This document shows, in pieces, positions 22,949 through 35,041 of a stretch of DNA of 64,000 nt. This DNA comes from Rhizophlyctis rosea (lineage: Eukaryota > Chytridiomycota > Chytridiomycetes > Rhizophlyctidales > Rhizophlyctidaceae). The position numbers were made by a program, and so were the translations under genes. The notes under the pieces were generated by a model, which ran no database searches, was not told where the DNA came from, and saw only the letters and a program-made list of their open reading frames with translations. The stretch lies in contig JADGJC010000173.1 in assembly GCA_027596075.1 (NCBI GenBank), forward strand, positions 1 to 64,000. Reading direction: 5' to 3'. How positions within the stretch are numbered: position 1 is the first letter of the stretch; each line of letters begins with the position of its first letter.

Positions 22949-24663
22949 ATGTCCCTAACACCTCCAGACGAGCTCAAGTTCATAAATACCTACCTGCAAA
23001 GAGCAGCAGAGTTGCAAACAAAAGAACCAATAGTCGCTTATTACTGTGAGTTGGACGCGATAATCGGAAACGCGGTGGAACGCGCGACTTACACCTGTGC
23101 CATTCACACAATACAGGCAATTACTATGCCGCAAAGCAAGCAATCGACAAGGGCGCGAAGAGCAAGGAGAGTCAGGCGTTTCTGTTGCACTTGATGGACG
23201 ATTTGGAGAAGGTATTGTTCTGTTCGGTTGTTGAGTGCCTTGAGCGTCGTCATTAGCCGTCCTTACGCGCAATCTGTCCTTTAGGAACGCAAAGTAGTCG
23301 GCACAAACGAGGCAATAACAAACGACGTCGTAGGTTATGCTCACATTGAGAATTTCGCGTTGAAGATTTTCTTGAATGCCGATAACGAGGATCGAAATGG
23401 GGGCGCGTCGAAGTAAGTTTTCTCCTCACCATCCTATCGCGGATAGTTGCGCGTTTTGTGATTGATGTTCTATATCTGTGGCAGAGTTCTAAATGGTTGA
23501 ATTTGGCACATTGCAGGAAAACGGCAAAGACGTTCTTGGCGGCTGCTATCTTTTTGGAGTTGTTGAAGGTGTTTGGGGAGGTTGATTCTGAGGTAGGTTT
23601 CAATGACATGGATTGTTGGGGGGNNNNNNNNNNCCCCCCCCCCCCCCCCCCGCGCAGCAAAGTCGTTGGTTGGTGGAAGGAGATTACAGCAGATCTATCG
23701 CATTATTCGTCAATTGGCGCGACATAAGCTGGTTTTGCCCCCACCGGTTGGAGAATGACCGTGATGGGCTTTCCTACCCCAGCAAGATTCCATATCCGTC
23801 ATAATATCAGGAGGGAGGTCATTTTTTTTGATATATCGGGCCATGATCAGCAGCGATGTGGTGGCCTGAAGAATGGGCATTGCATGGAACGCGTAGATCC
23901 CTTCTCTTTCCGAAAATCTGACCGATTGTCTCTGCGACCACCACAGGTCCAAGAGAAAATCCGATATGCGAAATGGAAAGCCGCCGACATCATCAAAGCC
24001 CTGAAAGAAGGCCGCACGCCCGTTCCAGGACCACCAGGTGGGGAACCGCAAGAGCAACAGCCCTTCTCGGGTGGCGGTGACGATTCCATCGCCGGCGGAC
24101 TCGGCGGCGGCATGCCCGGTGGATTTGACGCATTCGGCCAACAACAACCCATGAGCCCGCATTATGACCCACAATACCAACAACAGCAACCGTCGCCCTT
24201 CCCACCATCAGACCCATACCATCAACAACAACCACAACCTTCTTACGACCCAAACGCCGGCAACACCCAATACCCGGGTTACCCCCAACAAGGATACCCC
24301 CAACATCAACAGCAACCACCCTCCTTCCACCAACAACCATCCACCCCTTCCTCCTCCCACCCCGCCAGTCCTGGCCCAGGCGGATTCTCCTACGCCCAAC
24401 AACCCGCCGCACCGACACTCCCACCGCGTGCCACGACTGCCAGCGCGCCGTTGCCGAGTACAAGCAGCGGTGGTGGCAGTAGCGGCAGTGGCTTTGATGC
24501 GTATACGATGGATCATAAAGCCATTCAGGCTGCGCAGAAGCATAGTAGATTTGCGATTAGTGCGTTGCAGTATGATGATGTGAATACTGCTGTTGATAAT
24601 TTGGAGAAGGCGTTGGGGCTTTTGAGGGGAATGCAGAGGGGTGGTGGTGGGAGGGGGTTTTAG
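22949..24663 (+). CDS. VTA1: Vta1/LIP5, ESCRT-III disassembly cofactor
   Basis: Vta1 stimulates the AAA ATPase Vps4, which recycles ESCRT-III on endosomes during multivesicular-body sorting. Exons 22949-23045, 23117-23211, 23285-23412, 23517-23592 and 23947-24663 join in phase (370 aa). Residues 1-165 form the tandem-MIT-like N-terminal domain (NYYAAKQAIDKGAK, FLAAAIFLELLKVFGE, VQEKIRYAKWKAADI). A long Gln/Pro/Gly-rich linker follows, as usual in the family. The C-terminal VSL helix pair (IQAAQKHSRFAISALQYDDV, NTAVDNLEKALGLL) binds Vps4 and dimerises. Intron 4 (354 nt) contains the only N gap and a C-run, so its length is uncertain, but the coding sequence on both sides joins as in homologues. 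Confidence 0.93.
23624..23650. other. Assembly gap (10 N) next to poly-C run
   Basis: Ten N bases at 23624-23633 follow a G-run and precede about 17 C. Homopolymers on both sides suggest a sequencing stop, possibly with an inverted or collapsed repeat. It lies wholly in an intron of VTA1. Confidence 0.95.
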
Positions 24664-25079
24664 TGTGTGTTTTGGGGGCGTCCTGAAGTAGTGGTTGGCG
24701 GTGGAGATGTTTTGGTGTAGGTCCTTTTTGTAAATATTGGTATGCTCTCTGCGTTTTTCTGTTGTATGCGTAAGGTTGGTGGCATGAGGGTTGCTGGGTG
24801 TGCACTTTGCCTCGCATGTGGATGATGACACAACAATGAAGGACCAGCGAACTTGTGATGAACTGATTGATAAATTACAGGTTAACGAGATATCTGCAAT
24901 GGACGTGTGTATATAATGTACAGAGAATTAAGCGAAGGCCATAGACGGTTACGGGTACTATGATTTTGATGTGGTGGCGGGTTGTTTATTTGTGTCTTGT
25001 ACTCTGCACGGTTGATAAAGAGATCAGCCAGAATGAAAGCAACGCAAGCGAATCAAGTCAACTTGGGAAGTCTAACAAC
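24664..25079. other. Convergent 3' intergenic region
   Basis: 416 bases between the ends of VTA1 and the CBP4-like gene, which run toward each other. No gene seen; it should hold both polyadenylation sites. Confidence 0.5.
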
Positions 25080-25438
25080 TCACCCCCTCACGTCCCACAC
25101 GGGTCTATCAGAGTTCACGTTTTCCTGCACCAGCCTATAAAAGTTTGCCACTTTCTTCTGGTCTTCTGATAGTTCGGTGAATGGGCGGGCGAGTTTTAGT
25201 TCCTATGAGTGGTGAGTACGGAGAGGGAAGTGAGTGATGATGAGCAGGAGTGTCAGGTGAATAGCAGTACGGTAGGGCGTAGAAAAAAGGCGATATTCAC
25301 GGTTGATAGTTGAGTTTGAGTGGATGTTGTTGCGGACATTAGGGCGTAGCCTGTGCCTACTATTGCGCCTGAGTAGACGGTTGATTTTATGATGAAGGAG
25401 AGCCAGCGGCCCCAGGACCAGGAGTGGTTTGCGGCCAT
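25080..25438 (-). CDS. Cbp4/UQCC3-like complex III assembly factor
   Basis: Small single-pass mitochondrial protein of 86 aa, exons 25438-25301 and 25202-25080. The layout W-R-W-L, one hydrophobic helix with GAIVGTGYAL, then a charged helix ending in VNSDRPVW resembles yeast Cbp4 (GGAIIGSGFLL and SQSDDPIW) and human UQCC3. Those proteins stabilise newly made cytochrome b during assembly of the bc1 complex in the inner membrane. Splicing (gtgaat, ctcatag) is needed to reach the conserved charged segment. An in-frame upstream ATG at 25612 would add a Ser/Pro-rich 58-aa leader; I prefer the internal start MAANHSWSWGRW by family length. The assignment comes from remembered family pattern, not an alignment. 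Divergent from the V-ATPase gene. Confidence 0.65.
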
Positions 25439-25859
25439 TTTTGTGGGGTTGGTTGTGGGTGGTGTGTTGGTGGGGAGGGGGTTGGGGAGAGTGGGAAGCG
25501 ACGACGAAGTGGGAGGAAGTGAGTTGGACTTGGGGAGGATATTTTGGGAGTCAGACTCCGGAGACCTGAAGTCGCGCTTAGATTGATCGGAATAAGGTAG
25601 ACGACGCCACACGTCATGTGACTCGGAGCCATCATCCTCGATTGTGCATCGTTTCCGTCCCTTTGACCCAAAAGGCTCGCTTCCATTTCACAATCGTCAT
25701 CACCATCAACCTATTCCTCCCACCTCTCATCCTACAAAATACGCACACTAACCCCTCACACACCTATACACCAACACATATTGAGTCACGCACAACCCTC
25801 GAATCCCTCCTCTAAAACTCACATCCCACCACCCCGCATCCCCGCACTGCCCCCAGAAA
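25439..25859. promoter_or_regulatory. Divergent promoter, CBP4-like / V-ATPase c
   Basis: 421 bases between opposite start codons. It includes the compact palindrome-like stretch cacgtcatgtgac near 25610-25622, similar to bZIP/bHLH sites, but no binding factor can be named from sequence alone. Confidence 0.4.
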
Positions 25860-26645
25860 ATGTCAAACACAGAAGCCTGTCCCCCCTTCGCCCCCTTCTT
25901 CGGCTTCGCAGGCGCAGGCTCGGCCGTCATACTCTCGTCAATCGGCGCTGCGTACGGGACTGCAAAGGCTGGCATTGGAATCGCGGGTGTTGGTGCTGTT
26001 AGGCCTGATATGTAAGTTGCGCATGGACTTGATTGTGGGAGGGGTGGATGAGAGCGCAGTTGAAAAGGCGAAGATGGGGTTCGACCGAAAAGGGTGAAGT
26101 GTGAAGTTGGTTTTTGCGGATATGGAAGTCGGTGTATGATGGGTGATGGGGCGACTCATGTTCGGTCTTCCCCGAAGTTTTGGTTGAACGGAGGGACGGA
26201 GCAGGGATAACAGCGAGTGCGCAATCGAACCATGACGATGAAAAGAGCGCCATTGGAATTCACATATTCAAAATCACCTACTAACACCCCATTTCCCCAA
26301 CACAGCGTAATGAAATCCCTAATCCCCGTAGTAATGGCCGGCATCATCGCAGTCTACGGCCTCGTCGTCGCAGTCCTCCTTTCAAACGACCTAAACCCCT
26401 CAAACCCTTACTCCCTCTTCGCGGGCGCAATCCACCTTGCCGCCGGTCTCGCCACGGGCTTCGCCGGCATGTCAGCCGGCTACGCTATCGGAGTCGTTGG
26501 GGACGCGTGTGTGAGGGGGTATTTGTACCAGCCGAGGTTGTTTGTGGGCATGGTGTTGATTTTGATCTTTGCGGAGGTGTTGGGGCTGTATGGGTTGATT
26601 GTGAGTTTGATTTTGAATACGAAGGCAGTTAGTAGGTGTGATTAG
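25860..26645 (+). CDS. VMA3: V-type ATPase 16-kDa proteolipid, subunit c
   Basis: Forms the rotating proton-carrying ring of the vacuolar H+-ATPase. Exons 25860-26011 and 26306-26645 give 163 aa, the usual length. Four membrane helices of two hairpins are evident: [53 protein letters not shown] and [18 protein letters not shown]. The essential proton-binding Glu is E141 in helix 4 (equivalent to yeast Vma3 E137). The exon junction restores [12 protein letters not shown]. The family also includes subunit c' (Vma11) with nearly the same sequence; the [15 protein letters not shown] start favours c. Confidence 0.95.
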
Positions 26646-28865
26646 GGTGGAGTTTGTTGGGAAGTAGGGAGGAGGGGGGCGGTTGGGAGGAGTAGAGGAG
26701 GAGAATACCCTATTATTTTGTCGGAGAGCGATGTATTGGTTCCGCACGATGGAAGAACGTCAATATCAAAATTTAAACGTTGCGCGTGCCGGAATCCGTT
26801 TTGTCTCCATCGGGGGAAGCTGGTTTTGGAATGGATGCATTCATTGGAAAGAATTCATGAGGAGCCATTCAGCGTGGCCTAAGTGCGGGAGAAGAAGAGT
26901 CAACTGTTTTTTCCCCTCCGCAATTCGGATCCACGTTGTTGTCTTTTTGAGATGGAGCTGTTTGAGAGAAACTTGTGAAGCTGTGGACATAGATTGAACA
27001 AACTCACAATGTGGAGCTTCAAATTTCCCGATTGCCATTCACCTTTCCCAGTTGCAGACCCCTTTTCTTTGTTTTTGCACCTGAATGACATGCGGCTACT
27101 CCCCTCGACTGGCCACGCCAAGTATGCCACACAGGTGATGTCGCTTGCGGCAAAGGCATTTTCAATGCCAGTCCCGCCGAATCTGTGCGGTGCTGTCGTT
27201 TTCATTGCAGAATCTTTCGATCGGGTCCTTTATGGTGATGGAGATCGATTTGTGACTATGACAGGGTAGAGAACCGAGAGACAGTGTCAACAACGACATG
27301 ACTTGACGTTGGTTCCAACATGAATTGTCCCACTTGGGTTTCGGAGGTTTTCTTTTTTCTGTCTCTTGACCTGGTATTAGCATACTCAGCTTCTCAGCTC
27401 CCTTATACTATTCCAACGTAAAGATTGGTCAAGTGTCATCATATGGCGTTGTTGATGAACTGAGATCAACACACCAAACATGATGGCCGTATTGCTCCAC
27501 ATCGTGAGGCGTGCGATCATTCATATGACAAGGGAGAACGCAAGGACATGGCCAGTCATCGCAACCGCTCGATGTCAACGACATGATGAACGTTACGAAG
27601 ATGAAGATTGAAGCACGGACTGAGGAACGAGTGATTCGGCATGCTGAAGGTTCTCTTCTTGCACATCGTTGGTAAAATCATTTTTGGGTACCAACCAAGA
27701 ATCATGCCTCAAGCAGTCTTGAATTAGTGACCTAGGAAGATGAAAATGTGATGTTCAAACTCAGTGGCGACACGTGCTCGCACATCTCGATCAGGACAGT
27801 AGATGAAAACCTGCGTCGTCTCAAATTGTTCCAGACAGGTGGGGAAGGTGGCATGGAAGATGTTCACCCTACAGCCAGTGTACGCCGTTGCATGCTGACC
27901 TCTTCACTTTTTGATTTCCCTCAGGGCCTAATATCCTTGTTCGGAGCGGTTGATACTTGAGGGAGTGTGCCGGAACCTGTTATTGGGGTCCAAAACGCCT
28001 TTTGTTCTTCCTGCTCCAGAACCAAATGAACTCCAACGAAATTCGTCTCGTAGAGACGGCATTGTGTTGTGAGGTATCCAGCGCAGTTGCAGTAGCACAA
28101 GAATGAGTGCAGTGGATCACTTTTTGTTCTCGAATCGAATTGGCAACGGAGTCACAGCCTGCATGTTGGTGTTTTGTCTTTCAAAGCCTGATGATGACAA
28201 TAAACTATCGATCAATTAGATCCTCCGTCGCCGATCCTAGTTTTCCTTCCTTGATGTGGGATACCGGAAGATACGTCTGCAACGGAGACATGTATGCGCT
28301 TCAATGTCAATTTGTTAAATTCGCGGAATGTCCCTGCAGGAGTTGCAGGTGCAGCACCCTGCTGCGGAAGTATCTCGATGTTCAGCGGGAACAATTTGCT
28401 TGGACTGGGTGGGAGCACGAGAACCTTGGGAGACTGAGCAAGTTCCCACACATGTGGGAATATCGGCTCTATCAAAGCATAGAGAAAGTTGACAAGTGTG
28501 ATCCTTATGTGAATATTGTGAACAGTCTCAGAGTTGTTTGCGATGGACGTCAGCCGTGGCATGAAGAGTGCATTCAAATATTCCTGGAACTGGACCCAAC
28601 AATCGTATGCTGCGAAGACAACGAGTATGCCGGTCCACTGCTCAACAGCCTTCTTTGTCACCCACAGAAAATGTCAATCTCGCCACCCGCATTGACATGC
28701 CTTTGACGATGCTACGCGCTGGTCCAAATCCCGTATAGGCCAATGATGACAGAATAGGACCAAAATGCCATTGAAAACGCCGACCCAACCAAGTCAACCA
28801 ACCAGTACTCCTCCGCATCCTACTCGAAAAGATGTCCGCGCAACACAGACTCCAAACTGCAGATC
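26646..28865. other. Intergenic, no supported gene
   Basis: About 2.2 kb. At 28107-28706 a 199-codon plus frame overlaps a 149-codon minus frame; neither has a recognisable domain, so neither is called. Nothing else seen. Confidence 0.5.
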
Positions 28866-29371
28866 ATGGGAAATTCACACCATCCTGCACCTTATAAAGT
28901 GTACTTCGCTTTTGATCGAGCTATCTTCAAGCCCAACATGACCGAATCGTCAGTCCTGCCCATCCTCACTCTCCTTACCGATTTTGACGCTGCAGTACAT
29001 CCTGACCTTCCCCTCGGCAATGCTACCACGGATGGGTTGACACACACTTATCGGCAATTCTTGTACAACCCCCTTCACGCCGAGTGGATCTCGTGGTATG
29101 TTGAATGCTATGGCTTCAAATCAGCAGAAGAGGTCAGGATCGTTAGTATGATCGGTATTTCCGGGATGTGACGCCGGACAATGTGGAGTTGCTGTTAATA
29201 GATCTTGGGGTCGACCGGAAGAGTTGGAGTCGGGATCTTTTGAATGAAACTGAGCAAGGCAATGTTGGTGTTGCATTCATGCATGAAGAGGGCGATCATG
29301 TTGGGATCGAGAGGAGATACCTAAACTCATTTGTGAATCCTTTACACTTCCCTGTAATTGACTTGTTTTGA
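28866..29371 (+). CDS. Small hypothetical protein
   Basis: Two frames can be joined in phase by a short intron (donor gttgaa at 29100, acceptor gttag ending 29146) as 28866-29099 plus 29147-29371, giving 152 aa. The product reads smoothly across the join (HAEWISWY then YDRYFRDVTPDNVELLLIDL) and its composition is protein-like. The 47-nt intron is shorter than others here, so a frame break is an alternative. No known domain. It ends 255 bases from the 3' end of the convergent NLR gene. Confidence 0.45.
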
Positions 29372-29626
29372 CAAAACCGGAGAAACATCCTTATAGATTC
29401 AATGTCCTCTTATTCGCCACACGCTCTCATGGCGTGTGTAGGAAGCCATCCATTGTTCCGTTTCGAAGTCTGGTCCGTGCTTGCGCAAATGTAGCGATTC
29501 AATGTAGAAATTCAAAAATTCCTGATCGGCAGACATCTGACCATCAAGACTGTGAACACTTCATTGGAAAAACAAGTCTGTATTTACTTACATATGGTCT
29601 CGGACCACATGAGCTATTTTCCACAC

Positions 29627-32600
29627 CTATATGGCCTCCAACTGCTTAATCTCACATCCTAGTCCATCTACGAACACCGCACTCCCTGTAGGATTGAACG
29701 AAACAAAGTATCCGTCTCCAGGAGTGGCCCATGTCACATCGCCCTCCGGCCGAAGCTCGCTGGGCAACCACAACAATTTTCTCCCGTTTCGATCCATCAC
29801 CCAACCATCATCAAACTTCAACCCATCTCCCGCCCACCATGAACACACAAACTCCCCTGTCTTCATGACTTCCCAATATGTTCCCTTCTTCACCACTTCC
29901 CACCCATAGTCCGCATCGTACTCCCAAACTTCAACCCCGGGCAAATCATGACTGACCGCCACTGCCAACCCATCCAACGACACAGCAAGCCATTTGGCCG
30001 ACTTATCACTCTCGATGGGAAGAGATGCAATGTGCTGCCCTGTCACCGCATTCCACATATTGATCTGCTTTCGCACATCGAAAAGCTTACTTGCCCTTCC
30101 TTCAGGCGGTTTGTCCGACCACGTGACGAGCGTACTTCCATCCGCAGACAGAGCAACACATTGCACTTGTCCACCAATGTCCATACTACTTGACAATGTA
30201 CCCGACTTAATATCCCAGATTTTCGCTGTGCCATCACAAGACCCCGTCGCTGCACGCGTGCCATCCGGTGTCAGACACACCCACCAGACCCAGTCCTTGT
30301 GCCCGGAAAGTATATGTTTGGTTTCACCAGTTGCGACATCCCAGACCCGAGCCGTCTTGTCGTGACAGGCCGTTATGAGGGTGTCACCAATGGCGTTGAG
30401 GGCAGCGCAATGGACCTGGTCGGTGTGGCCTCTGAAGGTATTGACGATTGTTTGAGTTGTGGTGTCCCAGACTGGTGGTATTGGTAGAATGATGATTGTC
30501 AGTCATGTCCTGATGGAAACCATATCAAACCTAGTTTACTCACCTTTCGCCATACAATCCCGTGAACCAGTAGCAACGAACCTTCCATCCTCAGTACACT
30601 GGACACACTTGATCCAATCTTGATGCCCTAACACCTCGGTCTCCCCCTCCCGTGCTGTAGCGTTCCAGAGTTTCGCGGTAGCATCTTCAGCCCCCGTAAC
30701 AAGCTTATCTCCAGTTCCAGTCAGACACACTGCACTGACCTTCGCGGTATGGCCCCGCAAAGTCGTGAGCAGCTCCCCAGAAGAAGCGTCCCAAAGTTTG
30801 GCGGTTTGATTCGAGCCTGTAGCGACAATTTTTCCGTCTGGGGTGATGGAAACTGAGGAGTGACCAGTCAACGTCGAAACACTTTGACCGGTTGACAGAT
30901 CCAAGACGGAAGTGTTTTCCCATGTGGCAACAACCACCCTTTCTCCATCTGCCGTGACATCCAATGACGTGATCCAATCACCAGCCGAAACAGTTCTGAG
31001 ACGTTCTCCGATCCTACTGTTCCAAGTACGGATCATCCCATCCGCGCATCCAGTGACTACAACCTCACCCTCCTTCGCAAAAGCAACTGCCGTTACCCCA
31101 CCGCCATGCCCCTCCAATTTCATCACATCGCTGACACTCCTCAAGCTCACAACAGCAACGGTCCCATCGTCCGATCCTGTTGCCACCATCTCCCCACAAA
31201 GCGCAACAGATGTAACACCCTCGCCATGGTGAGAAAACTTATGCTCACAACGGGCGCTTTCCACATCCCATACTCTGCAAGTCCAATCTTGGGATCCCGT
31301 CACCACTTTACGGCCATCGTCCGATACCGCCACGGAAGTCACCCAATTCTGGTGACCCACCAAAGTCGCGAGCGAAGCACCAGTCTCTAGATCGTAAACC
31401 TTTGCGGAATGATCAGCTGATCCCGTCACTATGACTATGTTGCCGACTTTGGATAGAGCTATGCTTGTCAAAGTAGCTTTATGACCTTCGAATGTGCGTT
31501 CACAGGCAGACCATGTGGTAGCAGTGCCGGAGATCCTGAGCGGGGATGATTGGGATTTATAGAGAGAGTGCAGTTGGGTTTGGGTTGGCGTCAGATTGAT
31601 TGCGGAGATGTAGGTATGGAGGGGAGCAGCGGCGATGGGCACGTGAAATGTTTGCATGAAGCGGATCATGTCTGTCGTCAGGGTCTTCAAGGGAAGGATC
31701 TGAAACAGGAATTCCATGGTCCGTAAATCCATCATGCTCCGTCGAAAATGGCATGATTGACCATCACACCAATCAAATCATTCCAATCAGACAGAAACTC
31801 ACCCTCCGACCAATATCTGCATCGCAGTTCCCGAGCAACGCCCCATCCAGCCACTTCCCAACTTCGACCATTGCCCCAATAACAACATCGCTCCTCCCAA
31901 CCGCCGCACAGCATTCCACCCACTCCAACAGTTTCCGCATCAATATCTTGTCAACCGCCACCGTCACCTCCATATCTCCACCAGAGTGCAAACCCATCCC
32001 CGGCCCGACTTGTGCACGTCGTAAGTGCCGCGTCCAATATTTGCAGGCATATGCAAGCTCGTCCGGAACATATTTTGCAATCCGCGCAGCCAGGTCGGGC
32101 ACGTCCGTCAGGAAAGTGAAAGGAGGCAAATTCAAAATGTTCTGGTGGAGGTGGGTGGACATGATTGAAAGGCAACGAAGTGCAAGTGTGCGATCGATGG
32201 TGGGAAGATCGATGTGGAACTGTGCTTTGGCGCGCCGAGAATCGGTGAGGTACTCTGCATAAACAAATCAGGCATGAGGGAATGATTTTGCAGACGCAAC
32301 AACCAAAGTACTGAAAATCCATACCCGCAACAGATTTATGCTTTTCCTTCACAACTCCATCCTGATCAACATCAATCATCGTTTCCAACCGTTCACAAAT
32401 TCGCATTACATCCGTTTCGTCGATACTCATCAATTCACCGATGCACCGAACAGAGATTGGCTCGATGGCACCAACGATACAAGCCAAAACATCCCGAAAT
32501 TGCGGTTCATGCTCATAAGCCCCTTGCATGTTCCGCTCGTACATGACATCCACATCAGCAGGCAGGTCCGCCATCAACGTCCTCACATCCGACAAAGAGT

Positions 32601-35041
32601 CACATTTTGAAATATGGAGATGGGCAAGTTTCATCCAAATGAAGAGTTTCCCGCTCTTCTCCACCAACAAATCCACCATTCCGCCAATGTCTGGATTGCC
32701 ATCCCACCGTTTCAACATATTCTCTGCATACAGTTTCAAGTCGCCAATGTTTCGCTCGTCGTTCGCTTCGAGGTTGATGCAAGGTTGAAGATCTTGCAAG
32801 GCATGGACAATATCCGGTGACAATCGACTCGTCACAAAGAGTTTGACGAACGGGGGGAGTTTTCGCCATTCTTGGGCGATTACGTTGAGGATTGGGCTGC
32901 GATTTTCGAGAGTTCCACATTCTATGAATTGAGCCGCACCCCGGAGCAAGAGAAAATGACGATATCCGATTAGTGATTGACGGGTTGGTGATTGACGGAG
33001 ATGGTGGTGAGCTCTTCACATACCGTCCAGTGCATCAACAACAAAGACAACATTTTTGCTGGGTCGGATCCCCGTCTGCAGCGTCGTTAACGGCTTCACA
33101 ACCAAGGCCTCAAACTGTTCCTGGATAGACTTCATCATGACGTCCCTTCCTTGTGACAAGATATACTGCCCAATCTCCGGACTCCAGCATGCAAGCCCAA
33201 AGGCCAGGGTATGTATCAATTTCTGGCAAAATTAAACATTCTTTGTCAGCGTTCTACCTCTCTAATTTTGTCAAACAAAATGCAAACATGACACCCCACC
33301 TGCGGATCCTTCCTCATTTCATCATTGTGCTTGCAAAAGAACGTCCCACCCAACAGCAACTCCTTCTGAAGTTCATCAGCAACAATGGCTGCACATACAC
33401 TCTTTCCCATTCCTGGTCCACCACGCAGCCACATAACTCGTCCCTCATCTTGTCCAGCCCATTCCAACGCAAGGTCTACAAGCCATCGACGGGTACCAGG
33501 TTCATGAGCCTCACGGAGGTCGTGGCGATCTTTGTCTTGGTAAATGGGTGACAGCAGAGTGCGAAGTTGGTCCATTTCCGTTGATGACAGGACACCGGGG
33601 AGATTTCGGAGATGTCGCGCGAGTGTTTCGTGGGCTTTTGGTACAAGGCTGGAAGATTCATGCAGTCAAAAGCAGAATACAGAATATTGGAAGTGCTTAC
33701 AGGCCGGACTCACTCCTGTACGGTGGGCAGCCATCCATGTGCGCCCTGCAGCGTAAACAGCTTGCCAATCGTCTCCGCAATGGTCCGCTTCCGTGGACTT
33801 TTTGGATGAACATGGTACGTATCTGGGAACTTCATTCCAAAGCCATTGAAAGCTTGTAGGGTTAAGCGGCCATTTGGCTTGGAAGATTCCCCAACAAGCA
33901 CTAAGAAAATCGCCGCTTTCCCGTCGTCAAACATGTCCAGTGCTAGTTCCCACTGAAGTTGAAGGGGGTTGGCAATGGGAGTACAGTAGACATAAGCGGA
34001 AGAAGACCCAATTACGCACCTCTAACAACATATTATCAGGGTAGATATCAGCTTTGGTACAGTTATTCAAACAACCTTCTGAGCACATGATCACAATAAC
34101 ATGTGCTCGCATTAGACCTTGCAAAAATCCCACCTCCCATAGTTGCCCATCCACCAAGCAAGACCTGCAAAATATTCAATCATGAATGCATTTAGTCTTT
34201 CACTATTTGCCTTCCTCTTGCCGACAGCTTGGTATTGCGTGAAGAAACATGACACAAGCAAATCGAGTCCACTGGCGAACTTACTTATCAACAAAGCTAT
34301 GTACAGGCTCCTTCCCCTTTTCCTGCCTCAAAAGTGCATTTCCAAGCATCTGTGCGAAGTCCGCATCCGTGGCCACCCGGTAACTAACAAAGAAATGGTG
34401 TGTATCCCAGTTCATGCGGCACGACCAATTAGGTACCAGTGTTATTTCGCGGACAAGGTCATTGTCCTTATCTATATGCAATCATGGTCAAATGAAGGTA
34501 TGCATCTCTTTGGTTATGGCAGAAATCGGAATTCAGATAGAGGAACTCACCATGGAGATCGGCTTGAATCGTAGGTGTTTCGGAGGGGGAGATGACGGCA
34601 TCAAGCTGTCCAGCAGGAGGAGCCACTGGAACGGCATCTGCTGCTTGCTCAAGATTTCCGACATTGACAAAAAGCTTTTTAGGAAAATCCTCTGGGCTTT
34701 CATCAGTAGCTTCAACAAGATATTCCCACTCGTCAGAATCCAGTGAATTTTGAGACTCTCCAAACTCATATGCAATCGTGATGTTTTCGTTTTGGATTTT
34801 CAGGCGCTTGCGTATCTACAGCACAATCAGAACAAATCGGATGTCATCTTCGCGAGCGTCAACTTGGGCAGGAGCAGTGACAAACGGATGTTGGCGGGGG
34901 TGGTTGACAAACCTCGGCAGATAGTTGGTCGAAAGTCCACGCCCTTGATAAGAAGAATGGCCGAGAAAGTCCAGCATATTGGACGGCCACTTTGGTTTTG
35001 GTGGTGCCCCGTGCCGCTGCCCCGCCGGTCGCAGCTAGCAT
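29627..35041 (-). CDS. PB1-TIR-NACHT-WD40 NLR-like protein
   Basis: Eleven exons join in phase: 35041-34913, 34815-34551, 34471-34285, 34164-34020, 33952-33714, 33648-33300, 33222-33024, 32921-32325, 32254-31803, 31699-30544 and 30471-29627, giving 1520 aa without a stop. Residues 16-95 resemble a PB1 domain (KVAVQYAG, TFDQLSAEIRKRLKI, acidic SLDSDEWEYL, KKLFVNV). Residues 156-310 resemble TIR: HHFFVSYR, VHSFVDKSCLVDG, AHVIVIMCSEGCL, then LLEWELALDM, where E242 sits at the position of the SARM1 catalytic Glu. The NACHT ATPase follows: Walker A GGPGMGKS (398-405), Walker B VVFVVDALDE (about 496-505), sensor-like LFVTSR. About ten WD40 repeats fill residues 930 to about 1440 (GHQNWVTSV, GSQDWTCRVWD and similar). 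This is the layout of a STAND immune or heterokaryon-incompatibility receptor; ligand and activity are unknown. Confidence 0.88.

Noticed and set aside
28107..28706. 199-codon plus frame and 149-codon minus frame over the same DNA
   Set aside because: Neither has a domain, a supported start or splice partners, and the two exclude each other; a faint resemblance of the minus frame to RhoGAP-like LPEP sequence did not hold in order.
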